64,000 nt of DNA from Vandiemenella viatica (GCA_031002005.1 JARYHS010009186.1:180012437-180076436), one strand, 5' to 3'; positions 1 to 13,800 are shown, counted from the stretch's first letter. A program made the numbers and translations. Notes: generated from the sequence alone by a model not told the origin.

Positions 1-662
1 TACTCCTCTTCAATAACTTGTTTTGGTTCTCCAAATCATTAATAGTGTTGGTCTTATCATTTGTTCACAAACTCTCCAACACTATGGTTTGTTTGCAAAT
101 GCATTGTTGTTTGGGAGAACAGTTTTTCAACACCACTGTATTGTTTTGCACTGTCTGTACACATTTTTGATGTATCATGATGAACGTATCTGTGGATGTA
201 GGGCCACAATTCCTTTTTGCTTTTGGAATTAACTTTAAAAAATAGGCCACGCTTAGTTTCTTTGCAATACAAACCCAGTACAGTTATTGTCATTTGTTCA
301 GTTAAACGGCCACGGTTATATTTTCTTTTGGTAAGAAAAGTTTCATCAATCTGCACTGTCTTACCTTCGCCGCCGAGTACCGTATCGCTGTGACACGAGA
401 TCACTTCGGCTACTTCTCTACAGTAGCTGTAGTAATCTACAAGTGTACCGCGGCTCAGTTCTTTCCCATTACTTGCACAACGCCAAGACTTGAGATTTTC
501 ATATACATCTGTTATTTTCATATCAATGACAAAACTGACAATGATGGCTACAATTTCCCGAAATGAAATTCTACAACTTGATCCGTCAAAGAATGATAGT
601 GTTGCGGCACCACTTCTTTGCGTTTTTAATTCTTCTGGAAGAACATCTCCATATCCAGCCAA
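1..662 (-). pseudogene. Merlin-type (ISXO2/IS1595-like) DNA transposase, frameshifted and cut by window edge
   Basis: The long open frame (662 to 57) has the layout of an ISXO2-like DDE transposase, which cuts and pastes Merlin transposons in animal nuclei. A first catalytic Asp lies in VQIDETFLTKRKYNRGR, then come the strand VLGLYCKETKRGLFF and a second Asp in CTDSAKQY, followed by NHSVGEF. The frame stops at 57, but the neighbouring frame continues with TINDLENQNKLLKR, which fits the region of the third acidic residue. A one-base frameshift near position 60 therefore broke the gene. The C-terminus lies beyond the window. The N-terminal zinc-binding part of the family is not clearly visible upstream of the first Met, and I did not find terminal inverted repeats. 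Family assignment is from motif recognition only. Confidence 0.72.
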
Positions 663-1318
663 GCTTTTTCTCTGATGCGTTTTGAACTTTCATTGGTAGG
701 CTACAGCATGTTGGCGGAGTTGTGTGGCGTTGCAATCAATTTTGCAAATGAAGTATAGATATTGAAATTATCTAAAAGCGGGTGTAATAAACTGTTTATT
801 ACTCATTTCAGCAGTAGTCATGCAACGAACAAATGCTACGATTTTCACTATGTTGTAACGGCGACGGACCATAATTGAAATGGATACTTCAAATTGATGG
901 CGCTATTTCAAATTTATATTTACAGAGAATCGTACTACGGTTATACATGAACACCTACATATGGTTTCATTGCTCATTACGATAAAAAATACTACAATCT
1001 GAATACTATATAAAAATCAGAGTGAAAAAAAATCATTTTCATTTCAATATGTTGGCTGCCTTGCGCAATAACTTGTTTCATTAGTTTCGCAGACAGTACA
1101 GTAAAATCTGTGATGCATCATGGCAGTATCACCGTTGATTGTAACTAAATGTGTCGTCCGCTTTTTCCGCCTCTGTATACGAAACACATAAAACCGATGG
1201 ATTTTTTTGGAACAGGAATGAACTCTAGTATATACCTACCTTACATTTACACAGGTAATAATACATATTTCTTTTATAATAAGTTGTGGAGAAGTGCCTA
1301 TGTTACTTTCTTTATGAC
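663..1318. other. AT-rich spacer, nothing recognised
   Basis: Only short open frames without family resemblance. Part of it may belong to the Merlin element whose transposase lies to the left, but no terminal repeat could be found. Confidence 0.4.
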
Positions 1319-2105
1319 CTCATATCTCGAAAAGTAAGTGAGATACCAAAAAAATGTATTCTTCATTTTCGATTTGTCTCGTCGAGATCTATAAGAATCA
1401 ACCATCAAATCCGTAAAATTTCAGTGGCTCGGATATCGTAATACTGCCATTCCGAAAGGTATAGTTCCTTGTGCTTGGTGACGTTTCTTCTGGTCCAGGC
1501 CGTATTTCAACCTAACAACAACCATTAGGAAGAAAATAAAACACTTATACGGTAGTGTATTTCCACCGTGTAAATATAGTGGTTTTGGTGAATTTATTTT
1601 TTCTGGCCCAAGCCATATACCGCCCTAACCTCCTTACTTTTGAGATACAATATCTCGATAACTAAGAGAGATATCGAAAAACTTCATTCTTTATTTTCTA
1701 TTTGTCTCGTCGAGTTATATACGAATTCATCATCAAATTGTGGCGCCACGGTTATCGTAGAATCCCCGCGTACGTCATTAAACAAATAAAAAATAGTTGC
1801 ATTTGGCGTAATTTATTTTGACAATTGATTAGTAAAATTGTGTTTAATCTAAGAGCTGATTTACCTATAGAACCTTTCTATTATTATTTTAAAACTGTAG
1901 GGAAATTAGTCATAACATCTAATTAGGTCAGAAGAAAAAACGTCATCAAAAGCAGAAGGAACTATACCTAAAACTGATTTTTAACATGCTATATCTCGAA
2001 AACCAAGCGAGATATCAAAAAAATGTTATTCGTTATTTTCGAATTGTTTTGTCGAGTTCTAGAAGAATGCATCATCAGATTTTGGCGCCACGGTAATCAT
2101 AGAAC
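1319..2105. repeat. Three-copy degenerate repeat with a small hairpin in each copy
   Basis: Copies begin near 1321, 1649 and 1989. Each has an imperfect stem (ATATCTCG ... CGAGATAT) followed by an A-run, then TTCATTTTCGATTTGTCTCG-like text and a CATCAAAT segment. Copies two and three also share TGGCGCCACGG. Between copies one and three, 1457-1500 and 1925-1968 are inverted copies of about 42 bases starting AGGTATAGTTCCTT. The arrangement suggests a decayed non-autonomous element; no coding sequence is visible. Confidence 0.6.
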
Positions 2106-2800
2106 TAACTGCCTGCTGTTTGCTTTTGCAGTTTCAAGTACATTTTTACATGAACTTGATGTGAACATCTGCAAATAACCTTTGTTTTGGATTTGCATGT
2201 GCTTTTTCCTGCCATTGTTGAACGACAATATCCTTTAGGCTCACAGAAAAAGATGTTTCTGGTCGTTGAAATTTCACCAAAAATAGAAATAAATTAATTA
2301 CTTCTGTTTTTGATTATTATTAATAGGCCTATAATCACTTCGGCTTCACATCTATGCAAAGCATTGTATAAAGCTAATAATCTGATTGGAACAAACAGAA
2401 TCCGTTCGCAACAGACAGAGACCACTACCACAAGCAGGTGGCCACTTTGCTCGGTTTGGAGCCTTTATAAAAACGTCATTCTATCTTAACAATGCAAAGA
2501 AACAAGCTTGATCACAAAATCAGGAACTTACAGCAAAAACATTTAGTTCAGAAGCGGTAAGTCATCATACTTCTTAGTAATAAATTCTTAAACTGACCAC
2601 TTACCAAACATCAGGCTCATCAAAAACCACAAATATTGCAATAAGTTTGACAGATGATACGCTAACCAGATCTGGCTTCTCAAGGTAACTGAAGGCATTA
2701 AGTTGCACTAGTCATGACTTTTTCCTCATGATGGCACCATCCCTTGGGAACAAAATCCGCATGGCCACCTTGTCCACCATTGCCACTTTGCCTGGCTCTC
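2106..2800. other. Spacer, nothing recognised
   Basis: AT-rich sequence without recognisable genes or repeats apart from the tandem array that follows. Confidence 0.35.
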
Positions 2801-2804
2801 TCGT

Positions 2805-3500
2805 ATATATAAAAATAGATGTGTGTATCCCTATATTTCACTTTTCAGCCATCACTTTCTTGAACAGATCACTGGTGTTTGTGTGTGGAGTTTCCTATCG
2901 TGCACAACGTTGGCCGAATGCCGATAGCTGTGAGGGTATGGCAGATATGGTGGTTAAAAGTGGTTGATATAAGGCATTTTCATATTTGGACCAAAGACTT
3001 GTGTGTCCCTATACATCTCTTTCTTGCCACAACTGCATAGTGCAGACCATTGGTGTTTGTGTGTGATAGTTAGCATTGACTCTCCCATTGTGCACTATGG
3101 TGGTTGCATGTCGGTACCTATGGGGAAGTTGGAGATACGATGGTTGAAAGTGATGGACCTGAGGTACTTTCGTGTTTCGATCAAAGACGTGCGTGTCCCT
3201 TTATTTTACCTTTCAGTCACAGCTACCTACCGCAGACCACTGGTGTTTGTGTGTGGTAGTAGTATGGAGTCACCCATCGTACACAACGTTGGCCGAATTT
3301 GGGTAGCTGTGGGGGTGTGGGAGATATAGTTGTTGAAAATGGTCGATCAGGGATGTTTTAGGACTTCGACCAAAAATATTTGTATCTGTATATTTCACTT
3401 TGCTGCCATAACTATATAGCGCAGACCACTGGTGGTTGTGAGTGGTAGTAGCATCTAGTCTCCCATCGTGCACTTTGGTGGTTAAACGTCGGTAGCTGTC
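2805..3500. repeat. Degenerate tandem array, about 185-bp unit, four copies
   Basis: The phrase CTGGTGTTTGTGTGTGG or a close variant recurs at 2872, 3050, 3240 and 3429 (spacing 178-190). Each time it is followed by CCCATCGTGCAC-like text and, later, by GTGTGTCCCTATA-like text. The short ORFs here are by-products of the repeat. It ends just before a SINE. Confidence 0.75.
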
Positions 3501-3560
3501 GATCAAAATTCTTTACAAACACGAATGAAGTAGTGGGCACCAGCTAGTATATATATTTAC

Positions 3561-3785
3561 GGTTTTACGCCTCGTCGACATTGAGGTCATTAGAGATGGG
3601 ATATGAAGGCGTCAAGGAACGTGAATAATTTGGCCATGGTCTTTTGAAGTAACCATCCAGTAATTCTCCTGTAGTGATTACGGTAAATCAGGGAAACCTT
3701 AAATCTGGATGAAAAGACCGGGGTTTGAACCCGCGTCCTCTTGAACGACAAACCCGAGAATTACCGCTCACCCACCAGAGTCGGT
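3561..3785 (-). mobile_element. SINE-A copy (tRNA-derived)
   Basis: First of many copies of the family I call SINE-A. On the - strand it has a tRNA-like head with a GTGAGCGGTAA-type A box and a GGTTTGAACCC-like B box. A body follows (CCAGATTTRGGTTTTCC, GGCCATGGCC) and a conserved 3' end (CTCTAATGACCTCGACGTCG then ACGAGGCGTAAAACC). SINEs of this sort are RNA polymerase III transcripts mobilised by LINE enzymes. The copy is diverged. Confidence 0.8.
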
Positions 3786-5281
3786 ATCGAATAATCGACG
3801 AAGATCCCAGCGTATAGTTGTCATCGGACGAAACGCCACTGTCAAAAATATGGTATCTGAAAGTTCTTAAAATTTTTCTTTGAGTTTTGAGGAAAACGTG
3901 CACTGAAAAATAAATAATTCTTTATATCGATGACAGTCACTCAAATGCAAAGAGATTATGAAAAGTTGTTAATCGGTGGTGTTTCGGAACCTACGCCGGA
4001 TTTTATGTCAACTATTGTGTCTATACTGTAACAGGCTGCATCTGTGTTGTTTCTTTGTCTAGGCATCACGCAGAAATTAGGAAACCAGTTTTGATGGGTT
4101 TTCACATTTTGAGAGCTTAAAATCTGCGATGTGTGTTATGACTCTACGTGAGGAGGGAACAGAACAAGAAGTGATAATTCCTTCGTAAGAAGAATAAATA
4201 GTCGCCACAGTTCACACCGAATCTTTGACAAAGATTACGCTAAAACACAGATAAATTATTTCTTCAGTTTTCTGAAATATACTACGTTAGAATACACAGT
4301 AAATTTTTTTCAAATCACTACATCACAGATTGGAGTTACAATAAGTGTAACGAAATTGTGGAATTTAATTTATGGTAAAGGTTGGAATATGTTACTGTCC
4401 AAGCACTTGTGTTTTGTTACTAGAAGAAAATAGTGTAATATGGAATGTTAGCCGGAAAATCTGGAAGGATTGTTCGGCGCCGCGTGACAGAATAGACAAA
4501 AAACATAAAAAACACAAAGGGCAAACCCATTGCTACACTCACCAAGGTCTGCGGGGAGAAGCAGCAGGAAAATGCTATTAAAACTACAAAGCTAACTACA
4601 GAATTAGTTCCACACGGCATAGGTACTTTAAATTGCATCACAAGGTTATATGGCGTCTGTGGCAGTTTTTCCTTCTGATTTATTGGTATACACATAAGAA
4701 TGTGGTGTTTGCGTAAAGCTTGCCAGCCACCAATATCTATGTTGGAAGTTTTTCGGTTAAACTAGTTTTTCTTGTATAAATTATTTATTTTCCATTGTTT
4801 GCGCGCAGTGAGAACTTCTAGATAGTTTGCTATGTTATAATGCAATGGCTAAGAATTAGTTGAGTACAGATACTATCATTTGTAGTGGAAAATCCTGAAT
4901 ACTTCAATCTTAATATTAACACACATGTCATAATACTAGGAATAAATATAACACCAAGGATTACAATTTACTGTCAATTGTACAGAAGGGGGTAACATTT
5001 ATTGTAGCTTCCTTATTCAATTTCTTACCACAAGAACTAAAATGTTATCTGCAAAAACCTAACTACTTTAAATCCAAACTGAAAGAGTTTTAGCTTAAGA
5101 ACTCATTTTAGTCTGTGAAAAAATTTTCATTCTTGAAATTTGGTAACTAAGAATGACAGAGAAAATAATATATATCTGGTATACGGAAGGGTAAGGTGAC
5201 AAAGTTGTCCACAATTACTAAAATAATATATGGTTTTTCTTTCTATTGAAACTGTTGACAAATGCAGTAACTATATTGTCT
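3786..5281. other. Spacer, nothing recognised
   Basis: AT-rich, with only short unrelated frames on both strands. No transposon ends or gene motifs were seen. Confidence 0.35.
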
Positions 5282-5707
5282 GCAAATTTCACTCATATGT
5301 AGTAACTAACATGGGATAAAATGTATTTACAACTTACAGCGGAAATTTATTATACTAATAGGTTTTTAAGTAATTGACTGATTATCAGTTGTTGGTAATA
5401 TTATTGATATTGTTAATAACTGTACTTTCTGTTCCACATATATAGTAACTAACATGATATGAACTTGCAGATTACAGTGGAAACTTAGTATGCTAATAGG
5501 TATGTAAGGAATTAACTGATTATTAGATGCTGGTAATATTATTGATATTGTTAACAGGTGTATGCACTGTTGCCACATATGTAATAACTAACATGGGATT
5601 GTATTTGCAAATTACAGTGGATACTGATTATATTAACGGGTTGTTAAGTAGTTAACTTGTTATCAATTGCCGATAATATTATTAATAAGTGTATGTACTG
5701 TTCCACA
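5282..5707. repeat. Tandem repeat, about 142-bp unit, three copies
   Basis: The block beginning GTAACTAACATG recurs at about 5302, 5444 and 5585. Each copy continues with a TTACAGTGGAAA-like stretch, ACTAATAGGT, a TAACTGATTATCAG variant and GGTAATATTATTGATATTG. Units differ by many substitutions, so the array is old. Confidence 0.8.
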
Positions 5708-6589
5708 TCCCCCATACTATCCTCACGTGGGAACAAAGCGAATATATCTACCTGTCTACTAAATTAGCATTGAATAACTATCAGCTTCTCAAAAAGTTAG
5801 CGTGTCGTTTCAGGATTTTCCGTTTAAATAATACTATTAGCTATTCTATAAACTTGCTTTTATTTAATGACATGTACATTACTTTGCTACTGTTATAATA
5901 AAACCTTTCTTATAAATCAGTAGTTACAAACTATAACGTAATTTTAAAGAAGGTTCTAACAAATATTACTATCCAAATGACGATAAAACAGAAGCGAGTA
6001 AATCAGAAATTCAGGTAGGCCCTTGATTGTTAACACTCGATTTATCGTGTACATAAAAATTAAGCACGTACGCTTTAACAAACAGACAGATGACATTCCG
6101 GATGTAATATTAACGACTTATGATGTCTTTTTCTGGAATATTAAAATTAAAATTTTCCATTCACTAGCGTCCAAATACAAAATTCGTATTGGGTAATTAA
6201 GTGTTAAATCAAATCTGTGCGGTTACCAAATCTTCTTGATGTCATTAAATACAGAGTAGAAATAAAAGATGATACGGAGAAGGCATATCAGTTTACTAAG
6301 ATCATTATCAACAGATACTATCTATGATTCTTATCATATTGAATATCAAGTTACCTACGTAAGTCTTATATTTGTGAGGTTATTTTTAACCAGTGGTTAA
6401 GTGTCAAAAAATAATAATAATAAACACTGTATCATTTGTTTGAAGTAAATTATGAGACTTTAGGAAAAAATTGAGACTTCATTGCTGTGCATTCAGATGT
6501 TAAGAATGTGAGACTTGCTGATGCCAGTCACATCATTGCAGTGCTTACTTTACTGGAATTCTTCTTTCATTTATGCTTCTCTTGTACAT
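5708..6589. other. Spacer, nothing recognised
   Basis: AT-rich sequence with no recognisable coding or repeat structure. Confidence 0.35.
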
Positions 6590-7260
6590 CTTCAGGTGAG
6601 GCAATGCATGTCCTTCCCACTAGGTATCCAGCCAGCAATTCTTGGGTCTCCCTTGTGACCTTCGGCCCTTCGGACTTCCATTGAGTTCTGTTCTTGCAAC
6701 TGAAGTGCTATTGCTGCGCATTACTTGGTTGCACCGTCCACAGACGGCCCTCCCGCATTTTTGTAGGGATTGCCGCCCCAACGGGCTAATTCCTGATTTG
6801 GTCCAAGTATGGTCCCAGAAATGTTTGATTTAAGGTACAGTCGCACCTTCCGGTTGAAAAGGACTTCTGTGACCTGACGTCAGTACATTCTAGCTGTGTT
6901 GACTGTCTTTCGGACGTCTAGGAACGTGTGACTATCCGAACAGATTAGTGTTCTTCGGCATTTGAACTCTGATGATTAACAGAGTTCAGCGCCGTCGATA
7001 TTAACAAACCCATCACTTGGAACTCCATACTCCATGTGCACGGTCTTCCGTACATTAAGTCGTATGCTGTGTTTGTCTGGAGAAGTTTTTTATCGTTGGA
7101 TTTGTTGTTCCAGTTCTTGACGGGACTCCAAGTGATTATGATATCATCAGCATAAAGTAATATCCATGGGTGTGGAGAGAGTAGCTCTTCAGCAATAATG
7201 TCAAGACAGAGGAAAAACAGGTGTGGTGATGAAGCCGATCCTTAATGAAAACCAAATATG
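6590..7260 (-). mobile_element. RTE-type non-LTR retrotransposon remnant (reverse transcriptase to C-terminus)
   Basis: Reading the - strand from about 7250, a reverse transcriptase core is visible across several frames. There is a GSASSPHLFFLC motif (the family's HQGSALSPFLF box), then the catalytic ILLYADDIIIT. Further on lie the segments LFNRKVRLYLKSN and KGDPRIAGW, which match the RTE/BovB-like tail. Stops and frameshifts separate these motifs, so the copy is dead. The 5' end (endonuclease) is missing; most LINE insertions are truncated there. Clade assignment rests on the motif wording only. Confidence 0.65.
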
Positions 7261-9530
7261 ATGGGAAAAAGTCAGAATTCCCGACTGCACATCGAACATA
7301 GATGGTAACGTTCCGATATAGCAGCTGGATCTATGTAACACATATCTCTGGTACCCCATGCTGTCTCAGTGCGTACCAGATTAGACCCTATCAAATATAT
7401 AATCCTGTTTGACGAATAAATTAATGAAATGTGGACTACTGTTAGTGGCAGCTTGTGTGATGTAATAGGTTAAATTGATTGCGGCATCTATATGTTTCCT
7501 AGTATTTTAGTTACCTGACATTTCATGTAGTCATCGGCTTTCACAAATTATTGTGTGCAAATTTCTCATTTAAGGTTTGTTTCTCAAGGCTAGCAAATAT
7601 ACAGATTAAAACGATATTTAAATATACTCCAAGACGTTTGTATTTATTTATTAATTTTTTTGATCTAAAGCTGGTCAGAAAACTTATACTTTATTTGTCA
7701 TATGTTATATATAATACGGCACGGCTTCCAGAATCAAGATGATTCATCCGATTTTCTTTTTACTGTGTGTTGAGAGCTGAACAGTAACTTCAACGAATAT
7801 GGTCTGACATGTAGAAAGTTTTAGGTAGTTTTGCATTCCTGAGAAATTTGAAGCAAATAACTTCAAGCGATGGATAGTGGTAACGGTAACTACAACCAAA
7901 AATAAGTGCTGCTAGTGAAAAAAGCTTGATGCAGTTAATTTAATAAGCTAACACATAAATTGATTAACACAAAATAACCTATCTATCACACACAATTTTT
8001 ACCCATGACGATGCCAACAGTTCTTAAACATTTATTATTTGAGACATAAACAGATTTTGTTGTTCAGGCAGAAGTGACTCGACGTTATTATTAAGTTGTT
8101 GTATAGATTGCCACAGTTATTATAAAGTTCATTGTAGTTTCTTGAAACTGTTTCAAATAAAGGACTTCAACTACATTATTTGAAAAATTGATAAATCATC
8201 AATACATATCTTCCTGCCAAGCTGGCTTGTAATCAGGTAAACGTATCTTAACTCTTAGACCTCACCCCACTTATCAAGGATAAATTTTACGATAAGTGTC
8301 TTCCTCCCAATGACTTTAGCCACGGCATTAAATAAATAAAATTCTATTTAGTCGAAGATAAACATTAATCATATCTGGCTATTATCATTTCTCCGGGTCT
8401 ATATTATTTTAGTATTTCGCGGATGCCGTTTAAAAAAAATCGTTGGCACTAAATTTTAATTATTTTGTATTGTTTTCCTCGCTGCATCATGAGTTTCATT
8501 TTTTAGACAGTTGATTACCATCTTTAATGAAAATATCTTATAGCTTTGTCCCGTTTGACTTAATGTTTAGTATCCACACAACCAATCCGTAAGTTGCATT
8601 ACATCGCTAAGTCTTTTTACTTAAACCGTACGGATGAAACTGCTGAGGCGATAATACTATTATAACTTGAGATGGTTTATTTAACATTTTGAAGAATTGT
8701 ATTTTGCTAATTATTATTTTTATGTATATATTTGGGAAGCTATATTTAATTCTCTTTGTGAATCCTGACAATAGATGCAAATAATATTAACATACATAGT
8801 CTAATATGCAATTACGAAAAATGCCTAACATGTTTGCGGTTTATTTGGTTTTGACTGTCATTTAAATAATACCTAAACGGTGACTGTTTGAATATTACGG
8901 ATACATAACTCTCATTAATTGTCACGGAGATCTGAAATATTTAGTTTTTTCATGTTATTGCTCTGCACAGCATGAAGCCAAGCAAATTGGATCTTAATTT
9001 AAATATAAAAAGGAAGAATTTTACACAATAACTGTCTTTACTGTATTGTATGATATTTTTATTTATGAACTCTTTTTTTTTATATTTTTAAAGAAATTTG
9101 TGAAACGAAATTCTTCGAACGTATGGCACCATGTGGGATAGATGTTTGCAATTATTGTTAGTGTCTTATGCTTAGTGTCTTTGACGACTGAGATGAAATG
9201 GGCTCTAACAAAGATCTACTCGAGATATCGCGAATTACTATTAGCGAGAGATATCTTACACAAACGTACACACACGCACACAAACAATAACAACAAACGC
9301 AGATTATTATCAAATTATGTACAGTAAGAGTAAAAGAATAAATTGAAACTAAACACTAATATTGTTGCGAAAGATTTTATGGGTTAGGTATTTTTTAGTG
9401 TCTTTAAAACATTATCAGAGTTATTGATATTGTGTTCTTGTGGTCTGATGTTTTTCCCCGTCCGGCTGACGAATGGGGTACCTCGTGCAGCCTTGTCCCG
9501 CTCTACTGCTCCCCTCCTCTCGGCAGGCGC
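7261..9530. other. Upstream spacer of the first CSP gene
   Basis: AT-rich with no recognised gene. A CA/AC-rich microsatellite stretch lies near 9265-9295. No conserved element could be named apart from the core promoter at its end. Confidence 0.4.
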
Positions 9531-9535
9531 CTGGG

Positions 9536-9543
9536 TATAAAGA
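9536..9543 (+). promoter_or_regulatory. TATA box of CSP-a
   Basis: TATAAAGA lies 45 bases before the start codon in a locally GC-richer stretch. A transcription start 25-30 bases downstream, near the CAGATA at 9561-9566, would leave a 5' leader of about 15-20 bases. The paralogue has the same arrangement. Confidence 0.7.
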
Positions 9544-9580
9544 GACTGTGCAGCGCTCGGCAGATACACCGGTCGCCAAC

Positions 9581-9640
9581 ATGAGAACCAGCGTACTCGT
9601 CTTGATACTGCCGCTGCTTCTGACTGCAGCATACGCTCAG
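9581..9640 (+). CDS. CSP-a exon 1 (signal peptide)
   Basis: Twenty codons, start context CCAACATGA, ending CAG before donor GTAAGG. It encodes only the secretion signal; phase 0. Confidence 0.92.
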
Positions 9641-10784
9641 GTAAGGAAGTACTCAGTCTGTTAGTAAACATCAAACAACTTCTTCTATGGGTTGCTTGTA
9701 CACTTTCGTGTAACACCTCCCTTCTATGTTGTGTGCTTTGGTACAGCAGCATAGTTTTGTGTCATTTTGGACGTTACACTATTTACCTTACTTCGGATTT
9801 TTTGTTTGTTATAGGAAGCAGTTTGGATATTTAAAATATTTCGTTTGTTTCTAACCAAGGATTTCGTTTATATACTGTATATAAATAAACCTCGCACCGT
9901 GTTTACAACCTCGCGGCGGTTTGAATTTGACTAGTAGTGGCGTAATCCAACAGGTAATACTATTAGGAAAAAAAATGAATGTGCAATGACTTCGAACCGT
10001 GGAACATCCTAATGCAATTTACATCAACAAAACAATCCCCCCCCCCCCCCCGCCCCCCGCCCTCCACCCCAATTAGTTAAAGCTGGTATAAATGCATGTA
10101 AATTTTTTGCCTGTAACCGGCGTTCAAACTGGACACGTCTTGATTACCTGTTTGGTAATTTACCCAATGCGTTACTCTACAGATCTGATGAATTCGTGGC
10201 TTAATCACTTTGTTTTACTTGCTGTGAATTCGTTAAATTGAGAATCTACATCATGCAAATACCTGAACTTCGAGGAAAGGAGTTTAGAGGATAATGAGAT
10301 GTGGTTGAGGCGAAGGTTGAAATGTATCATTTGGATGAATTGAGTAAGGAATGAGGATGATGAGAGTTGCTGAGTAGAGAAAATTTTGAAGTCTACCAGA
10401 AATAGGAAGGAAAATTGCTTGGGATATTAGATAAGATATTATAGCATTATGGTGGATATTTGGAAATAAACTGAAATGGAAGAAGAAGGAAAGGACGTCG
10501 AAGATTGAACTCCACAAATTAGAGTGCAAAACAGCTACATCGGGATGAAAATGATGGCGCAAAATGTAAAGGAGTGGAGATTTAAGGAAGATATGCCATA
10601 TTAGGAGCTATCTGAGAGCAATAAACTTTTTATTATTAATCTTCATTGTGATTTTGTTTCATACAATCATAATATTACACGCCAGAAAATTTTATCCACG
10701 TTCATAAGTGAAATAATCAACAGAATGTATCATAAGCCAGAAAATTTATACATTTTGATGACTTCGAATAGAAAAAGTTTACAC

Positions 10785-10819
<35 letters not shown>

Positions 10820-13800
10820 GAAACATCGCCAACCCTCATGATTAGGATCACAAATGTCTAATACCATAAGAACTCATTACGCATTGTTGCAATTTGAGAG
10901 GCATGATGTCGGATACATAGGCCGTAATAATCTGCTATGTCGCCAGAATTCGTTCTGGCAATTGGGGATCATTCTGCGTTTCAAAATATTACTCGCCAAA
11001 CTTAAATGGGTGCTAGTATGAGCTCTCATTCCGTCTGTACGTGAAGCTTTCTATTGGTGTAACCAACACGTTTGCGCTGTAGGAGAAAGTTCGCAGGGAA
11101 GCCGGTTTGAGATGTAGTTCGTTTGCACCCAGTTGCATCCGCCGCCACGGCATATTAGCATAATTTCCAGCTGTTGCACAATTGCTATGACGTGGCTGCT
11201 GTGAATCATAAAACACGTTTGCGACGACAAAAGAGGCATAATATATTACCCTAAGAATTACCCACTCCACGAGAAATAATGATGATTAATCAGTGTGGCT
11301 TCCAGACGGAGAGTTTAAATCGGCCGCATAATCTGTCTCTGAAGAAGTCTGTTTAGTATATGGTTGTTACGAAATTATTTAAGTAGTACTGTAATTTAAT
11401 AAACTATTAATGTCTGAAATTGAAATACCAGATATGGACTTTGAAATTAGAATGTTATTTTAACTACGCATTGCTGACATTAATAATGTTTAGTATTTCA
11501 GAACAACTCAGATACAACCAATACCTTACGAAGCCTCCAAGAGCCTTAGTTAGTGCCCACATGTGTTAATGCATATGCAATTATTTTGATGATTAGATAT
11601 TTGTAACTGCTGAAATCCTGAATTTTACTTAGTTCTAGAAGTATGCCGTCAGCAGACTTCTCTTACTTGAGTGTTATTTATTATATACCAGTATTTACAT
11701 AGAACTCTTCCAGGAACACAAGATATAACATATCTCTTGATATTATATCTAAGGCGTTGATGGCTCAACACGATTTGCTGTAAATCGATTATCGAAATCT
11801 GTGAAGTAAGGTATGATAAATTGTGGAGATAAGCAGCAACATCGATTGCCATACTGCATTGTTGTACGAAGACTAACAATATAAGGTGAAGTGCCATTTA
11901 AAGAAAATTTATATGATTGGTTCATTTAGTGACATATTGGCAAATGCCATGACAACAAAATTCTCTCCAGTGCTTTACCCAGAAACAATATGTGGACCAT
12001 TACCTCAGTACTTGCATTCAGTAGTGGCTTCATGACCATACTAGCAGAGAAATAGCGGTGAATATATGATAAAATTCATCTTGCACAGTCTTTCATTAAA
12101 ATTCTATCATCTGCTGATATTGCGCTATTCGCGAGGTGTTGTGATCGTTAAGTCTTTATTCGCCAACGATGCACTCTGTGATTGATACCATGTGTACCAG
12201 TAACAAATTCCTCTTCTGCGCAAAAGTTTTACGCTTCTAATAATTTGCTTATTGTATGTTTATCTATTTATGCAAATAATGACCTCGCCTCTAATACTAT
12301 GACGTTGATCAGGCGTAAACCCTAAGCAAAAAATCAAATAATGACATATGTTTCTCCTTATGCTGTAATTTTAAGAAAGACTAGACTAGGTTGTGGTGTT
12401 TATCAATGTAATGTGTTTCTGTTTGATCGGTGTAATTGCATAGTTTTATATATATACATCGCATGTACTTGTTTTTGTGATTGTAGGAAAAATATGTAAC
12501 TGGTCACGAGAGCGTTGAGCTGTCTGACGTCATCAGTGATAAGCCCAGAACGGAGGCGGCGATCAAATGTCTGCTGGAAGTGAAAGACGACACCTGTGTT
12601 CCTGCCAGCAAGGCGCTCAAAGGTGAGGCCATGCGGAATGCGTGGTAGCTGTTGCATAAAGATTACCCAGAAATAATTATGATTATTTGTACAAAATGTA
12701 ATTTTAAGTGGTTTAGCTCGTGAAAAGGATAAAAAATGATTTCTGATTATTCTAAGAATCAACACAGTTTTATTTACCATTCTGTCTGAATTTAATTGCG
12801 ACGAGAAGTCCGAAGGAAGGTACTGATATTTGGGCGTGCTGTTTTTTTCTCTTGAAATTGGAAATTTTCTAAATATACTGTACAATACGAAAGTTAAGCT
12901 TTGACTACAGCAGAAGTCAAACTCACATGATCTCGTCTGCTAGAATAAAAAATCTGGGTGTGACGCCATTGCTGAATGATGGAAATTTTTTGAAGTCACT
13001 GTCATGCTGAGAGACTATATATAATCTTTCTAATTTTTTCTGAACCTATCAATAATTCATATTAAGCGACTATGTCTAAAGTTAATTTCATAGCTATGCA
13101 CCGTCGGTAATTTCCATAGTCACCTATTTACTCATTTCATATTATTATTTTTTTTTACTATACTTTTTCACATTATGAATTTTAATTGTAAATTATTTGA
13201 GCGTTCTTGGTAAATTATTCATTACTTCCTTTGGTACTTTATTTCAGTCCCTGTCACACGTAACTAAAAAAGAATTTTCCCACTCCTTTATGCCTAAAAT
13301 CGAGTGCATATTGTAGTCATGATCATCTTTTCCCACCCGTATAACACACTTAATTCTTCCACCAATGTCTTTCCAAGTCTCATCACCAATATACTCTCTC
13401 ACCACTCTCTTCACTCTTCTGCTGTTACCCAATAAATCCCATTCCAGCTCCTTTATCATATCAGTTATTGATTGTGTTCTGCAATAATTTCCGGAGACAA
13501 ATCTAGAAGCCCTTCTTTAAATCCCTCCAATTCCTGTATTTGATATCCAAAATGTGGGTCCCATACAACACCAACATGTTCAAGCAATGGTCTGGTCAAA
13601 GTTTTGTAAACCATCCCTTACTTCTCTATATATTCCCTCATCGGTCTGTCCAACAAGTGAAGGATTTTGAAATGTTTTCCTACCACCTGCGTAATGTGTA
13701 CTGCCCAGTTGAGTTTATTATAAATGCTATACAAAGATATTTACAAGCAGTTCCATTACCTCCCTATGATCATGAACAACCTTCCATGCTGACCTACCGA

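Noticed and set aside
10284..10562. 92-codon - strand frame in CSP-a intron 1
   Set aside because: Low-complexity, hydrophobic composition from AT-rich DNA; no motif and no repeat match that I could name.
12403..12885. 160-codon - strand frame across CSP-a exon 2
   Set aside because: It is antisense to a well-supported exon with correct splice sites and has no family resemblance.
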